From Maribellus sp. YY47 (GTDB lineage: Bacteria > Bacteroidota > Bacteroidia > Bacteroidales > Prolixibacteraceae): 64,000 bases of DNA. Where the stretch lies: NCBI RefSeq assembly GCF_023111095.1, contig NZ_JALGYW010000005.1, positions 62,001 through 126,000 of the forward strand. The letters are read 5' to 3'. Numbering within the stretch: the stretch's first letter is position 1; every line of letters starts with the position of its first letter. This document shows positions 8,483-16,736 of this stretch, piece after piece. A program made the position numbers and the translations under genes. Below the pieces are notes generated by a model, which was not told the DNA's origin, did not search any database, and worked only from the letters and a program-made list of their open reading frames with translations.

Positions 8483-8490
8483 CAAAGATA
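8483..8490 (-). promoter_or_regulatory. -7 box of the candidate small RNA
   Basis: Reads TATCTTTG on the minus strand, a perfect TAnnTTTG. There is no TTTG at the expected -33 position, which weakens the call. Confidence 0.4.
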
Positions 8491-8557
8491 GGATTTTTTT
8501 TCGCAGATGAATGCACCTTCATGTAATCAGATGATAATTTAAAATTTAGGGAATGAT

Positions 8558-8565
8558 TACATTTG
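8558..8565 (+). promoter_or_regulatory. -7 promoter box for the GHL10-like gene
   Basis: TACATTTG matches TAnnTTTG and lies 25 bp before the ATG at 8591; the -33 region is AT-rich without TTG. Confidence 0.42.
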
Positions 8566-8590
8566 CTGCAAATAAATTGAAAAATCTGTT

Positions 8591-10090
8591 ATGAGCCGGT
8601 ATTTATTTCTAATCATTTTTGTTCTGACGGTCTTGATTTCGGGCGCGCAACCCAAGTACGAATTCCGTGCTGTTTGGGTGGCAACTGTTGCCAATATAGA
8701 CTGGCCTTCGAAACCGGGGTTGGATACTGAAACCCAAAAGGCAGAGGCAATTCGCATTTTGGATATGCACAAGGATTTGGGGATGAATGCAGTAATTCTG
8801 CAAATCAGGCCTTCCGGCGATGCTTTTTATCGTTCCGAAATCGAACCGTGGTCGAGATATTTGGAGGGAACACAGGGACAGGCTCCCAATCCGTACTACG
8901 ATCCGCTGGAGTTTTGGATCAGTGAATGCCATGCACGGGGGATGGAACTGCACGCCTGGTTGAATCCTTACAGGATTACACAAAAAGTTAACGAGGAACT
9001 TTCTGCCAATCATATTGTATTTCAGCATCCGGAATGGGTTCTTGAGTATGGGAACAAATTATATTTTGACCCGGGAATCCCGGCCGTTCGAAGCTTTATT
9101 GCCGAGGTGGTGAAAGATATTGTAAAAAGATACGATGTGGATGCCATTCATATGGATGATTATTTTTATCCATATCCTACAAAAGAAGCCTTTCCTGATA
9201 CAGCTTCTTTTCAGTTATACAGCCGTGGTTTTTTAGCTGAGAACATTGGCGACTGGCGCAGGGAGAATGTTGACATTACCATAAAAATGTTGAACGAAAC
9301 CATTAAATCGGTAAAACCCTGGGTGAAATTCGGAATCAGTCCTTTTGGTGTTTGGCGGAATAAAGCCGATGACCCACGCGGATCGGAAACAAAAGCCGGT
9401 ACAAGCAATTACGACGGGTTGTATGCAAACATTATCAAATGGCAGGAAGAAGGATGGATCGACTATTCGCTGCCGCAATTGTACTGGCACATTGGTATGC
9501 CTGCTGCCGATTTTGAAGTTCTGGCTCACTGGTGGTCAAATCATACATACGGAAGAGCGCTTTATATTGGGCAGGCGCCCTATCGCATCGATCCCGGATC
9601 GAATACCCCGGAGTGGACAGAGCCCGACCAATTGCCCAAACAGCTTCGCATGATTCATAGCATTCCCGAAATAGGCGGTTCCGCTTATTTTAGTTCGAAG
9701 AGCTTTAATAAAAATCTTTTGGGATTTCAGGATAGTCTGCGCCTCGACTTTTACAAGCACCCTGCCATTATTCCACCTATGCCGTGGCTCGATGCAATGC
9801 CTCCAAAGGCCATAACCAAATTGAAAAGATCGGGAAGAAAAGTAATGTGGAGCGTTGCTGAGGCTTCCGCTGAATTGGATAAACCCTGGCAATTTGTAGT
9901 TTACCGAAACGAAGTTGGGAAAAGCTTCGATCCTGAAAATAGCCAGAATATGTTCATTATTACAAAAGATAAGGAAATTAAATTCGACCGGATAAACCGG
10001 AAAAAGAAGAAATATGAAGTTCGTATTTCTGTGCTCGACAGGCTGAATAACGAAAGCCGGTTGTCGGTTCCGGTAACTGTAAAAATGTGA
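8591..10090 (+). CDS. secreted glycosyl hydrolase-like family 10 protein (GHL10/DUF187, YddW-like)
   Basis: 499 residues with a signal peptide (cleavage near SGAQ, residue 19). The family signature begins with YEFRAVWVATVANIDWPSKPG and continues with NAVILQIRPSGDAFY, HAWLNPYRI, DAIHMDDYFYPYP, the asymmetric SPFGVWRNK and DYSLPQLYWHIG. This is a TIM-barrel related to glycoside hydrolases; characterised relatives act on polysaccharide or peptidoglycan-derived material. A fibronectin-III-like module fills the last 100 residues (VMWSVAEASAELDKPWQFVVYR). It is probably periplasmic or surface. The exact substrate is unknown. Confidence 0.85.
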   Translation: MSRYLFLIIFVLTVLISGAQPKYEFRAVWVATVANIDWPSKPGLDTETQKAEAIRILDMHKDLGMNAVILQIRPSGDAFYRSEIEPWSRYLEGTQGQAPNPYYDPLEFWISECHARGMELHAWLNPYRITQKVNEELSANHIVFQHPEWVLEYGNKLYFDPGIPAVRSFIAEVVKDIVKRYDVDAIHMDDYFYPYPTKEAFPDTASFQLYSRGFLAENIGDWRRENVDITIKMLNETIKSVKPWVKFGISPFGVWRNKADDPRGSETKAGTSNYDGLYANIIKWQEEGWIDYSLPQLYWHIGMPAADFEVLAHWWSNHTYGRALYIGQAPYRIDPGSNTPEWTEPDQLPKQLRMIHSIPEIGGSAYFSSKSFNKNLLGFQDSLRLDFYKHPAIIPPMPWLDAMPPKAITKLKRSGRKVMWSVAEASAELDKPWQFVVYRNEVGKSFDPENSQNMFIITKDKEIKFDRINRKKKKYEVRISVLDRLNNESRLSVPVTVKM

Positions 10091-10098
10091 CTTTTGTT

Positions 10099-10129
10099 TT
10101 TGTAAAAACTCATTTTCCGGTTACCTTTG
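10099..10129 (+). promoter_or_regulatory. promoter of tRNA-Lys (-33 TTTG, 19 bp, -7 TACCTTTG)
   Basis: TTTG at 10099-10102, a 19-bp spacer, and TACCTTTG at 10122-10129 make a textbook Bacteroidota housekeeping promoter. The predicted start of transcription falls just before the tRNA. I used this spacing to judge the other promoter calls. Confidence 0.75.
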
Positions 10130-10137
10130 ATGCACCG

Positions 10138-10210
<73 letters not shown>

Positions 10211-10224
10211 CAATTTATTTTCTC

Positions 10225-10623
10225 TTATCCCGGGGCCAACACCGAAAAAGGATACCACGGGAGATTTCTAAAAATCCAAAACGCGATCACTACAATTAAA
10301 ATAATCCAGGGCGTTTGTTTTTTATACAACAGGTTGGGGAGGTTCCATCCGAAAAACCGGTTCAAAATCGAATAAACATAATGGTAAAGCACCAAAAGTG
10401 CTGCTGGTAGAAACAGGAAGTTATAACTAACCACACCGGCAATGTTCAAATGCAATAAACTGTGTAATGCCCGCTGCGAGCCGCATCCGGGGCAATAGCC
10501 ACCCGTAATGGCATGAAACGGACATTGCGGAAACAATTGGGTCTTGCCTGGATCGAGCACAAAAAATACCACGGCCACTCCTAATATTAAAAGCAGCAAA
10601 ACAAAATGGACTATTTTTTTCAT
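10225..10623 (-). CDS. DUF2752 family membrane protein
   Basis: 132 residues, with hydrophobic helices at about 5-22, 60-85 and 105-120. The DUF2752 signature CPFHAITGGYCPGCGSQRALH is plain (conserved cysteines and the GxxCPGCGxxRA motif). The function of the family is unknown; cysteines on a short loop between helices suggest metal or redox roles, which is inference. It sits 3 nt from the next gene and forms a two-gene operon with the CD225-like protein, a pairing that recurs in Bacteroidota. Confidence 0.85.
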   Translation of the reverse strand: MKKIVHFVLLLLILGVAVVFFVLDPGKTQLFPQCPFHAITGGYCPGCGSQRALHSLLHLNIAGVVSYNFLFLPAALLVLYHYVYSILNRFFGWNLPNLLYKKQTPWIILIVVIAFWIFRNLPWYPFSVLAPG

Positions 10624-10626
10624 GTA

Positions 10627-10920
10627 TTATAAGTTCATTCCACCGAGCGAAATCCCGGCCAGAATACCAAATACAGACAGTAAAACAGCGATGGTTGCAA
10701 GTGCTAATCCACTGGCCAGTCCAATCCAGGCCCACATTTTGGCATTTTTACTGGCAATGCGGGCTCCTTCCAGGTCGCCGGCATTCCATTTGGAATTGAC
10801 CTGTGCGGCAAAAACGATGGAGACAATACCTAGAATCTGGCAACAAAAAATTGTAACTAAAATTGCAAATACCAGATAGTTAGGAGGAGGAGTGCCCGGG
10901 TGTGAAACTTGTTCGTTCAT
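10627..10920 (-). CDS. CD225/dispanin-like small membrane protein
   Basis: 97 residues from the ATG at 10920 (MNEQVSHPGTPPP...); an in-frame upstream ATG at 10962 would add a poor N terminus. The proline-rich head is followed by NYLVFAILVTIFCCQILGIVSIVFAAQVNSKWNAGDLEGA, the typical dispanin pattern with a first helix, a CC pair, and a short amphipathic linker. A second helix follows. The bacterial function is unknown. It is upstream of DUF2752 in the same operon. Confidence 0.75.
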   Translation of the reverse strand: MNEQVSHPGTPPPNYLVFAILVTIFCCQILGIVSIVFAAQVNSKWNAGDLEGARIASKNAKMWAWIGLASGLALATIAVLLSVFGILAGISLGGMNL

Positions 10921-11319
10921 AATGTATATGTTAATTGATCTTTTTTGGAAGATGCCTTTCAAAATTAAGTTAAGTAATTTTAAAAAAAAATAAATAATGC
11001 AAGATTGATTCGGACAAATTATAACGCATTATGAATTCTTGTATAAGTTCGTCGTCCGGTGGATGAAGCTACATCAGTACATTTTTCCATAGACTTTAAG
11101 TTTTGATGAAATGTCATTCTATAGTGTGGTATTTCTCTTTTTAGTTGAAAAATGAAAATGTGTTTTTATCCGGTGGTTTAATATGGTCTGTACGGTGTTT
11201 GACATCTCGGGAAAAGCCTTTAACACTTTATTAACAAAACAGGATTTAAACCTACTTCAGACAAAGTTGTCTTATTTGAAGTTGAATTAATTAAACAAAT
11301 CAGAAAACAGAATTCAGAA
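10921..11319. other. 399-bp gap before the TonB-type receptor
   Basis: AT-rich sequence with no ORF worth calling, no hairpin-T run and no full TAnnTTTG within 100 bp of the ATG at 11320. It must carry the two divergent promoters, but I cannot place them with confidence. Confidence 0.5.
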
Positions 11320-13767
11320 ATGAAAAAGCTGCTAGGAATTTTTTTGTCACTCCTGATACACATCAGTTTTTTTAATGTGTATGCCAATGGCGATGATGAT
11401 AAAACAGGAAGAATAAAAGGAGTAATCGTTGAAGAACATTCGGGGCAACCCATGGAATTTGCCAATGTTGCGGTTTATAACACGGCCAGTTCGGCGTTGG
11501 TTTCCGGAGGAATTACGGATGGGAAAGGCGAATTCGAAATTACAGGATTACAGTTAGGAGAATATTACCTGGAAGCCAATTTTATTGGTTTTGATAAGTC
11601 AAAAGTAGATAACATTGTTATCACCCGTGACAATCCAACCTTTAATTCAGGAAAAATAAAGTTGAGTAGTTCGTCGGTTGAACTCGAAGGAGTTGAAGTA
11701 GTGGCCGACCGTAGTCCGGTTGAATTCAAACTCGACAAGAAAGTGGTGAATGTAAGCCAAATGATTAGTGCAACCGGAGGTACAGCGGTAGAAGTTTTGG
11801 AAAATACACCCTCGGTACAGGTCGATCTCGAAGGGAACGTTTCATTGCGCGGGTCATCGAATTTTACGGTGTTGATCGACGGGCGTCCCAGCGTATTAAC
11901 CGGGAGCGATGCATTACGCCAGATTCCTGCTTCAGCGATCGAAAATATTGAGATTATTACCAATCCTTCCGCGAAATACGAACCCGATGGAACCACAGGG
12001 ATTATCAACCTCGTTATGAAAAAGAATTCGCTGAACGGATTAAGCGGAATCGTTAACGCCACCATCGGATCGAACGATAAATACCGGGGCGACGTTACCC
12101 TTAATTACCGGACCGAAAAATTTAACTTTTTTGGAGGTTTTGATTGGCGCGACGATACGTTTAAAGGTGGTTCGCACTCGCTTAGCGAAACCTATTCGGG
12201 AGATACTACATCGTATATAAAAATTGATGGCGACCGTAATTTTAACAGAAACGGAAAGAACGTTAAGGCAGGCGCCGATTGGTTTGTAACCGATAAATCA
12301 ACCTTGTCGCTTTCCGGAGAATTGGGGCGTTCGGATAATACCAATAACGGCGGAGGAAGAACACACGAATATTCGGTTCCGGCCGGCGACGAACTTTTTT
12401 CGATTAGCGAGGAAGTGTCCAATAACGAAAGCAAATTTTACAGCGGAACATTGAGCTTTCAGCATAAATTTGATAAAAAGGGACACCAGCTGGACGCATT
12501 GGCTTTTTATTCGCGCGAAAAAGGCTCGGACGACGAAGTCGAAGGCGAACTTCTGGCTGATGAAGATTACAACCGGACACCCGATTATATAGAAAGGGTG
12601 GCAACGCTCGAAAATGAAAAGCAAAGGGAATTTCGCCTCAAACTAGATTATGTTTATCCATTTAGTGAAGACGGTAAATTCGAAGCCGGAATGCTGAGCC
12701 GAATGGAAACCGATAAGGAAGACCTGGCGTTTCAGGATTACAATCAAAGCAACGATAGCTGGATTATTAACGAAGATTATACCAGCTCTACCGATTTCAC
12801 ACGCGACATTCATGCGGTTTATACCACATTCAGCAATAAGTTGGGCGAACTGCAATACATGGGCGGACTGCGCGGGGAACTGACACACCGTGAAACCCGG
12901 AATACCAAAGCAGATGAACCATCGAAGCTGAATCGTTTTGATTTGTTCCCAACCGTTCATTTTTCGTATGGTTTAGGTGATAACATCGAATTTATGACGA
13001 GTTACAGCCGGCGAATTAATCGTCCGCGCGGACGTGATCTCGATCCAACACCAAATTATTACAACCGGTACACCATTCGCTTCGGTAATCCCGATTTGAA
13101 GCCCGAGTTTACCAACTCCTATGAATTGGGTGCGATGTATCGCTTCGATCGTTCCTATATCTCGCTCGATGCCTTTCACCGGATTACCAACAATAAAATT
13201 GACCGCATTGAAACGCTCGGCGACGATGGAATTTATTATTTGAACACCGACAATTTTGACAAAGATTATTCAACCGGGGCAGAACTTACCGGGAATGTCA
13301 ATTTTACCAAATGGCTGCTGGTAAATGCGAGCGTTTCGCTGTATCATTACCGGATTACAGGAGATCTGAACGGCGAGTCGGTCGATCGTAGCAGCAACAA
13401 CTTGAGCAGCAGAATGAACACGACTTTCAAAATATCTCAAAGTTCGAGATTGCAGTTGCAGGGATTTTTTAACGGAAAATCGGTTTCAGCACAGGGAGAA
13501 AGAAAGGCGATGATATTTACGAATATTTCTTACCGACAGGATTTCTGGAACAACAAATTAACAGCAACACTAAATGTACGCGATATTTTAGGTACCGGTA
13601 AATTTGAAAGTGAATCCTACGGAACCGATTTTAAACGCTGGAGCCAATGGAAGCACGAACCCCGAACAGTAATGCTTACCCTTAGTTATAAGTTGAATAA
13701 TTTCAAAGAAGATCGAAACAACCGCGGAGAAGGTGGAGGAATGGATATGGACGGCGGAGAATTCTGA
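11320..13767 (+). CDS. TonB-dependent-receptor-like outer membrane protein (CarboxypepD_reg / plug / OMP_b-brl_3)
   Basis: 815 residues: signal peptide 1-23, carboxypeptidase-regulatory-like beta-sandwich about 30-115, plug-like domain about 130-235 (VVEVLENTPSVQVDLEGNVSLRGS, TNPSAKYEPDGTTGIINLVMKK), then a 22-strand-like barrel ending WKHEPRTVMLTLSYKLNNF. The final tail is acidic and glycine-rich (GEGGGMDMDGGEF). It lacks a SusD partner, so it fits the single-gene OMP_b-brl_3 class rather than SusC. Such proteins import, or exchange, small ligands; the substrate is unknown. It lies upstream of the BlaI/M56 pair, which has its own promoter. Confidence 0.85.
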   Translation: MKKLLGIFLSLLIHISFFNVYANGDDDKTGRIKGVIVEEHSGQPMEFANVAVYNTASSALVSGGITDGKGEFEITGLQLGEYYLEANFIGFDKSKVDNIVITRDNPTFNSGKIKLSSSSVELEGVEVVADRSPVEFKLDKKVVNVSQMISATGGTAVEVLENTPSVQVDLEGNVSLRGSSNFTVLIDGRPSVLTGSDALRQIPASAIENIEIITNPSAKYEPDGTTGIINLVMKKNSLNGLSGIVNATIGSNDKYRGDVTLNYRTEKFNFFGGFDWRDDTFKGGSHSLSETYSGDTTSYIKIDGDRNFNRNGKNVKAGADWFVTDKSTLSLSGELGRSDNTNNGGGRTHEYSVPAGDELFSISEEVSNNESKFYSGTLSFQHKFDKKGHQLDALAFYSREKGSDDEVEGELLADEDYNRTPDYIERVATLENEKQREFRLKLDYVYPFSEDGKFEAGMLSRMETDKEDLAFQDYNQSNDSWIINEDYTSSTDFTRDIHAVYTTFSNKLGELQYMGGLRGELTHRETRNTKADEPSKLNRFDLFPTVHFSYGLGDNIEFMTSYSRRINRPRGRDLDPTPNYYNRYTIRFGNPDLKPEFTNSYELGAMYRFDRSYISLDAFHRITNNKIDRIETLGDDGIYYLNTDNFDKDYSTGAELTGNVNFTKWLLVNASVSLYHYRITGDLNGESVDRSSNNLSSRMNTTFKISQSSRLQLQGFFNGKSVSAQGERKAMIFTNISYRQDFWNNKLTATLNVRDILGTGKFESESYGTDFKRWSQWKHEPRTVMLTLSYKLNNFKEDRNNRGEGGGMDMDGGEF

Positions 13768-13797
13768 TCCATAATAAAATAATACGTCATATTTTTA

Positions 13798-13834
13798 TGG
13801 AATGCTGCTCTTTGGGCGGCATTCTTTGTTTTTC
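13798..13834 (+). terminator. intrinsic terminator of the receptor gene
   Basis: GAATGC (13800-13805) pairs with GCATTC (13820-13825), with an additional partial pair inside, followed by a T-rich tract TTTGTTTTT. Confidence 0.65.
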
Positions 13835-13866
13835 AAAGGTTCATTAATCTGGTTATTGGGAATGCC

Positions 13867-13922
13867 AACTGAAAAATCAGTTTAAAAACTGAAAAAATAG
13901 TTGCAAAACTGAAAAATCAGTT
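13867..13922 (+). promoter_or_regulatory. three phased palindromic operators, probable BlaI-type binding sites
   Basis: Sites at 13867-13882 and 13907-13922 are identical perfect inverted repeats, AACTGA-AAAA-TCAGTT. A third, imperfect copy (AACTGA-AAAA-ATAGTT) lies at 13887-13902. The starts are exactly 20 bp apart, so the sites face nearly the same side of the helix. The last abuts the -7 box at 13924, ideal for repression of the gene that follows, which encodes a BlaI-type repressor. The DNA-binding specificity is inferred from position, not known. Confidence 0.7.
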
Positions 13923-13931
13923 ATATGTTTG
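13901..13931 (+). promoter_or_regulatory. promoter of the BlaI/M56 operon
   Basis: TTG at 13901-13903, 20 bp spacer, TATGTTTG (TAnnTTTG, perfect) at 13924-13931. The core promoter is overlaid by operators two and three. Confidence 0.68.
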
Positions 13932-13956
13932 TTGTGACAGATGAAAAAACATTTTA

Positions 13957-14328
13957 ATGAACCGTAAAATGAAAAGACTTACCAGAAAAGAAGAAGAGGT
14001 AATGAAAATCCTCTGGCAGCTGAAAAGGGCTTTTGTAAAAGACATCATCGAAGAGTACGACGATCCGAAACCACATTACAACACCATTTCGTCGCTGGTG
14101 CGTTTGTTGCAGGAGAAAGGAGTGGTGGGCTACAAACAATACGGAAACACCTATCAGTACTTTCCTCTTCTCTCAAAAGAAGAATACCGCCGAACGTTTA
14201 TGAAACAGGTGGTGAGCGATTATTTTGACAATTCGTATAAAAGTGCGGTTGCTTTTTTTGTAAAAGAAAAAGGCCTTTCGGAACAAGAGATTGATGAGCT
14301 GATAAAAATGATAAAGGAGGGAAATTAA
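13957..14328 (+). CDS. BlaI/MecI/CopY family transcriptional repressor
   Basis: 123 residues. The N-terminal winged helix (LTRKEEEVMKILWQLKRAFVKDII, then HYNTISSLVRLLQEKGVVGYKQYGNTYQYFPLLSKEEYRRTF) is typical of the family and the C-terminal helices allow dimerisation. BlaI repressors are removed by proteolysis or other signals from a partner M56 membrane protein. The start at 13957 adds four residues ahead of the ATG at 13969, which could also serve. The stop and the next ATG overlap by one base (TAATG), so the pair is translationally coupled. The operator array just upstream indicates autoregulation. Confidence 0.92.
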   Translation: MNRKMKRLTRKEEEVMKILWQLKRAFVKDIIEEYDDPKPHYNTISSLVRLLQEKGVVGYKQYGNTYQYFPLLSKEEYRRTFMKQVVSDYFDNSYKSAVAFFVKEKGLSEQEIDELIKMIKEGN

Positions 14329-16592
14329 TGGAAAGCTTCTTAATCTACCTCGGAAAATCGGCGTTGGCTGCAGGCGCTTTTTACCTGGTTTACATGGCGC
14401 TTTTTCAGAATCGGAAGCAGTTTTTATTTAACCGGATCTATCTGCCGGTGTCGTTGGCGATCAGCTTTCTGATTCCTCTGATTACCTTTGCTACGGTTCA
14501 TTACATCTCAACTGATACAGCGGGTTACGCCGATAGTTTTACCTATTTACCCGAAGTTGCTGTCTCGACAGTAGCAGAGTCAAAAATGGATTGGATGGAT
14601 GTGCTGGTTTTGATTTATGCGACCGGAATTGTCCTGTTTCTGGGCTACTTGCTTTTGGGGCACTACAAGGCTTTTCGGATGGTTCGAAACAGTAGTGTAA
14701 AAATACTTTTTGGAACCCCGGTAAATGTAACCGGCCAGGACGTTCACCCCTTTTCGTTCTTCAATAAAATTGTACTTTCTGAAAAAACAATCCGGAATCC
14801 CAACCTCGAAATGATTGTTTGCCACGAGCGAATTCATGTACAGGAGCACCATACGATCGATATTCTGGTGGCAGAAATTCTTTTTCTGTTCCAGTGGTTT
14901 AATCCTTTTGCCTGGCTGATTAAAGATGCCATGAAAAATAACCTCGAATACCTTGCCGATCACCAGGTTACGCAATGCCACAATGCCGAAGCTTACCAGT
15001 TGGCAATGGTAGGACTGGCCGATAAAAAAGGTGTTGCTCCTTTTCTAACTGCATTAAACGGATCACAACTTAAAAACCGAATTATTATGATGAAACAAAA
15101 ATCAGACAACAAATACCCGCTGCTCAAACAGCTGGTAGTGCTTCCTTTGCTGGCCATCCTAATTATGGGGCTTTCGAATAAGGAAGTAAAAACAGAGCTT
15201 GTACAAAGTAATCTTTCTACGGAAATTACCAGACCAGAAAAAACAATCACTGGGAAAATAACCGACGAAAAAGGCAAGCCCTTAGCCGGAACAGCAGTAC
15301 TGGTAAAAGGGACAACCATTGGTACGGTTGCCGATGCAGACGGAAACTATAAGATTGATACTAATGAAACTGCTACGCTGGTTTTTATGTTGCCCGGTTT
15401 CGAAAAAGAAGAGATGGGCGTTGATGGAAGTAAAGAACTAAACGTTACGCTAAAAAAAGCTTCGGAAGACAGTCAGTCCGGATTTCAAATTACCGGTATG
15501 CAGAAGGGTACTGTTGATTTTAACAGCGATAAAACGAAAATTACACCGGGTTCGTCCGGCGGATTAAACCTTTCGCAATATGGGCTTAACGATAAACAAC
15601 CGCTGTATGTGGTTGATGGTAAAAAAGCGCCTACGGTTGAAGAGGTAAATCCAGATGATATCGCATCAATAAGTGTTTTGAAAGATGTAAGTGCTACTGC
15701 CCTTTATGGCGATTTAGGAAAGAACGGGGTGATAATTATTACCACTAAATCAGGTCAGAAAAAATCTGAAATGGAAAATGCTGAAGGGAATAAAACAGCA
15801 ACTGTCGGAATACAAGATAAAGCGCAGCAATCTTTTAATGGGAAATCACCCCTTGTAATTGTTGATGGCGAAAAATACAAAGGAGATATTAACGATATTT
15901 CTCCCGGTGAAATTGAATCTGTATCAATATTAAAAGGCGATGAGGCCAAACAGAAGTATGGAGAAGAGGCCGTTGACGGAGTGGTTGTTATTACCTCGGC
16001 AAACAGGGCTGAGCAGTTGGCTCAAACCGAAATTCCTGTGGTACTTAATGGGAAACCAATCAGTAAAAAGATAAATGAGGTTGATCGGGATCTGATTGAA
16101 AAAATAAAGCGGGTAGAACCGAAAGAAGCGGTTAAAAAATATGGCGATTTTGGAAAATCCGGTGTGTTAGAGGTAAGTAGTCGAAAATTGTATACGGATC
16201 AGGTTACTGTGAAGAGTTCTGAACAATTGCAAGATGAAAAAATTGATTCGGATTTAAAACTTCGCAAATTTATTGCCTACAGAATCAAATATCCGGTTGT
16301 AGCTCAGGAGTGCAATCAAACAGGCGATGTGAATGTATTTATTCATGTGGCTGAAAATGGAAGTATTACATTTTTAGATGAAAAGCCTAAAGATGCAGTT
16401 TCGCTCGATGAGGTGGTTGTGGTTGGCTTCGGGCCCAAGTCGCCGAAAGTCGCCGAAACTGATGCCGCCATGGAAGCTCTGAAGAAAGAAGCAAAGCGGG
16501 TGGTTTCCCTGATGCCTGCAATCGATATTCCGGAATTGCTGGGCAAGGATGTAATAATGACTGTAAAATTTATGTTGGAGGAACCCAAGTAA
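14328..16592 (+). CDS. BlaR1-type M56 peptidase fused to CarboxypepD, plug-like repeats and a TonB-like C terminus
   Basis: 754 residues in a mosaic. The first 290 form an M56 membrane metallopeptidase with hydrophobic helices, HERIH at 166-170 and a third zinc ligand E207 in NNLEYLADH. At 305-372 there is a carboxypeptidase-regulatory-like domain. Three plug-domain-like repeats follow (about 425-475, 506-555, 568-617), each 'VVDG...ISVLKD...YG...GVIIITT'-like. From about 645 is a TonB C-terminal-type domain (IKYPVVAQECNQTGDVNVFIHV). By family knowledge, M56 partners sense a signal and relieve BlaI repression. The distal modules suggest contact with outer-membrane receptors, which is inference. 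Coupled to the repressor gene by a one-base overlap. Confidence 0.86.
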   Translation: MESFLIYLGKSALAAGAFYLVYMALFQNRKQFLFNRIYLPVSLAISFLIPLITFATVHYISTDTAGYADSFTYLPEVAVSTVAESKMDWMDVLVLIYATGIVLFLGYLLLGHYKAFRMVRNSSVKILFGTPVNVTGQDVHPFSFFNKIVLSEKTIRNPNLEMIVCHERIHVQEHHTIDILVAEILFLFQWFNPFAWLIKDAMKNNLEYLADHQVTQCHNAEAYQLAMVGLADKKGVAPFLTALNGSQLKNRIIMMKQKSDNKYPLLKQLVVLPLLAILIMGLSNKEVKTELVQSNLSTEITRPEKTITGKITDEKGKPLAGTAVLVKGTTIGTVADADGNYKIDTNETATLVFMLPGFEKEEMGVDGSKELNVTLKKASEDSQSGFQITGMQKGTVDFNSDKTKITPGSSGGLNLSQYGLNDKQPLYVVDGKKAPTVEEVNPDDIASISVLKDVSATALYGDLGKNGVIIITTKSGQKKSEMENAEGNKTATVGIQDKAQQSFNGKSPLVIVDGEKYKGDINDISPGEIESVSILKGDEAKQKYGEEAVDGVVVITSANRAEQLAQTEIPVVLNGKPISKKINEVDRDLIEKIKRVEPKEAVKKYGDFGKSGVLEVSSRKLYTDQVTVKSSEQLQDEKIDSDLKLRKFIAYRIKYPVVAQECNQTGDVNVFIHVAENGSITFLDEKPKDAVSLDEVVVVGFGPKSPKVAETDAAMEALKKEAKRVVSLMPAIDIPELLGKDVIMTVKFMLEEPK

Positions 16593-16657
16593 GAAAAAAG
16601 CTTTTTTTAAAAATTAGTTGAAAGCAAGAACTGGCTGTTGAGTCATTTTGGCAAATA

Positions 16658-16693
16658 GGAAGAGGGAGGATCCATTCGGAATCTCCCTCTTCC
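16658..16693. terminator. hairpin between convergent genes, probable bidirectional terminator
   Basis: GGAAGAGGGAG (16658-16668) is a perfect 11-bp partner of CTCCCTCTTCC (16683-16693). The T-run on either strand is short, so termination may be weak. Confidence 0.45.
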
Positions 16694-16736
16694 AGTATCT
16701 TTATTAGCTAGAGTTTTGCGCTTAGATTCTCTGCTT

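Noticed and set aside
13957-14328. Beta-lactam resistance regulator (blaI) with a beta-lactamase gene
   Set aside because: The BlaI and M56 proteins are present, but no beta-lactamase or mecA-type gene is near, so no resistance function is claimed.
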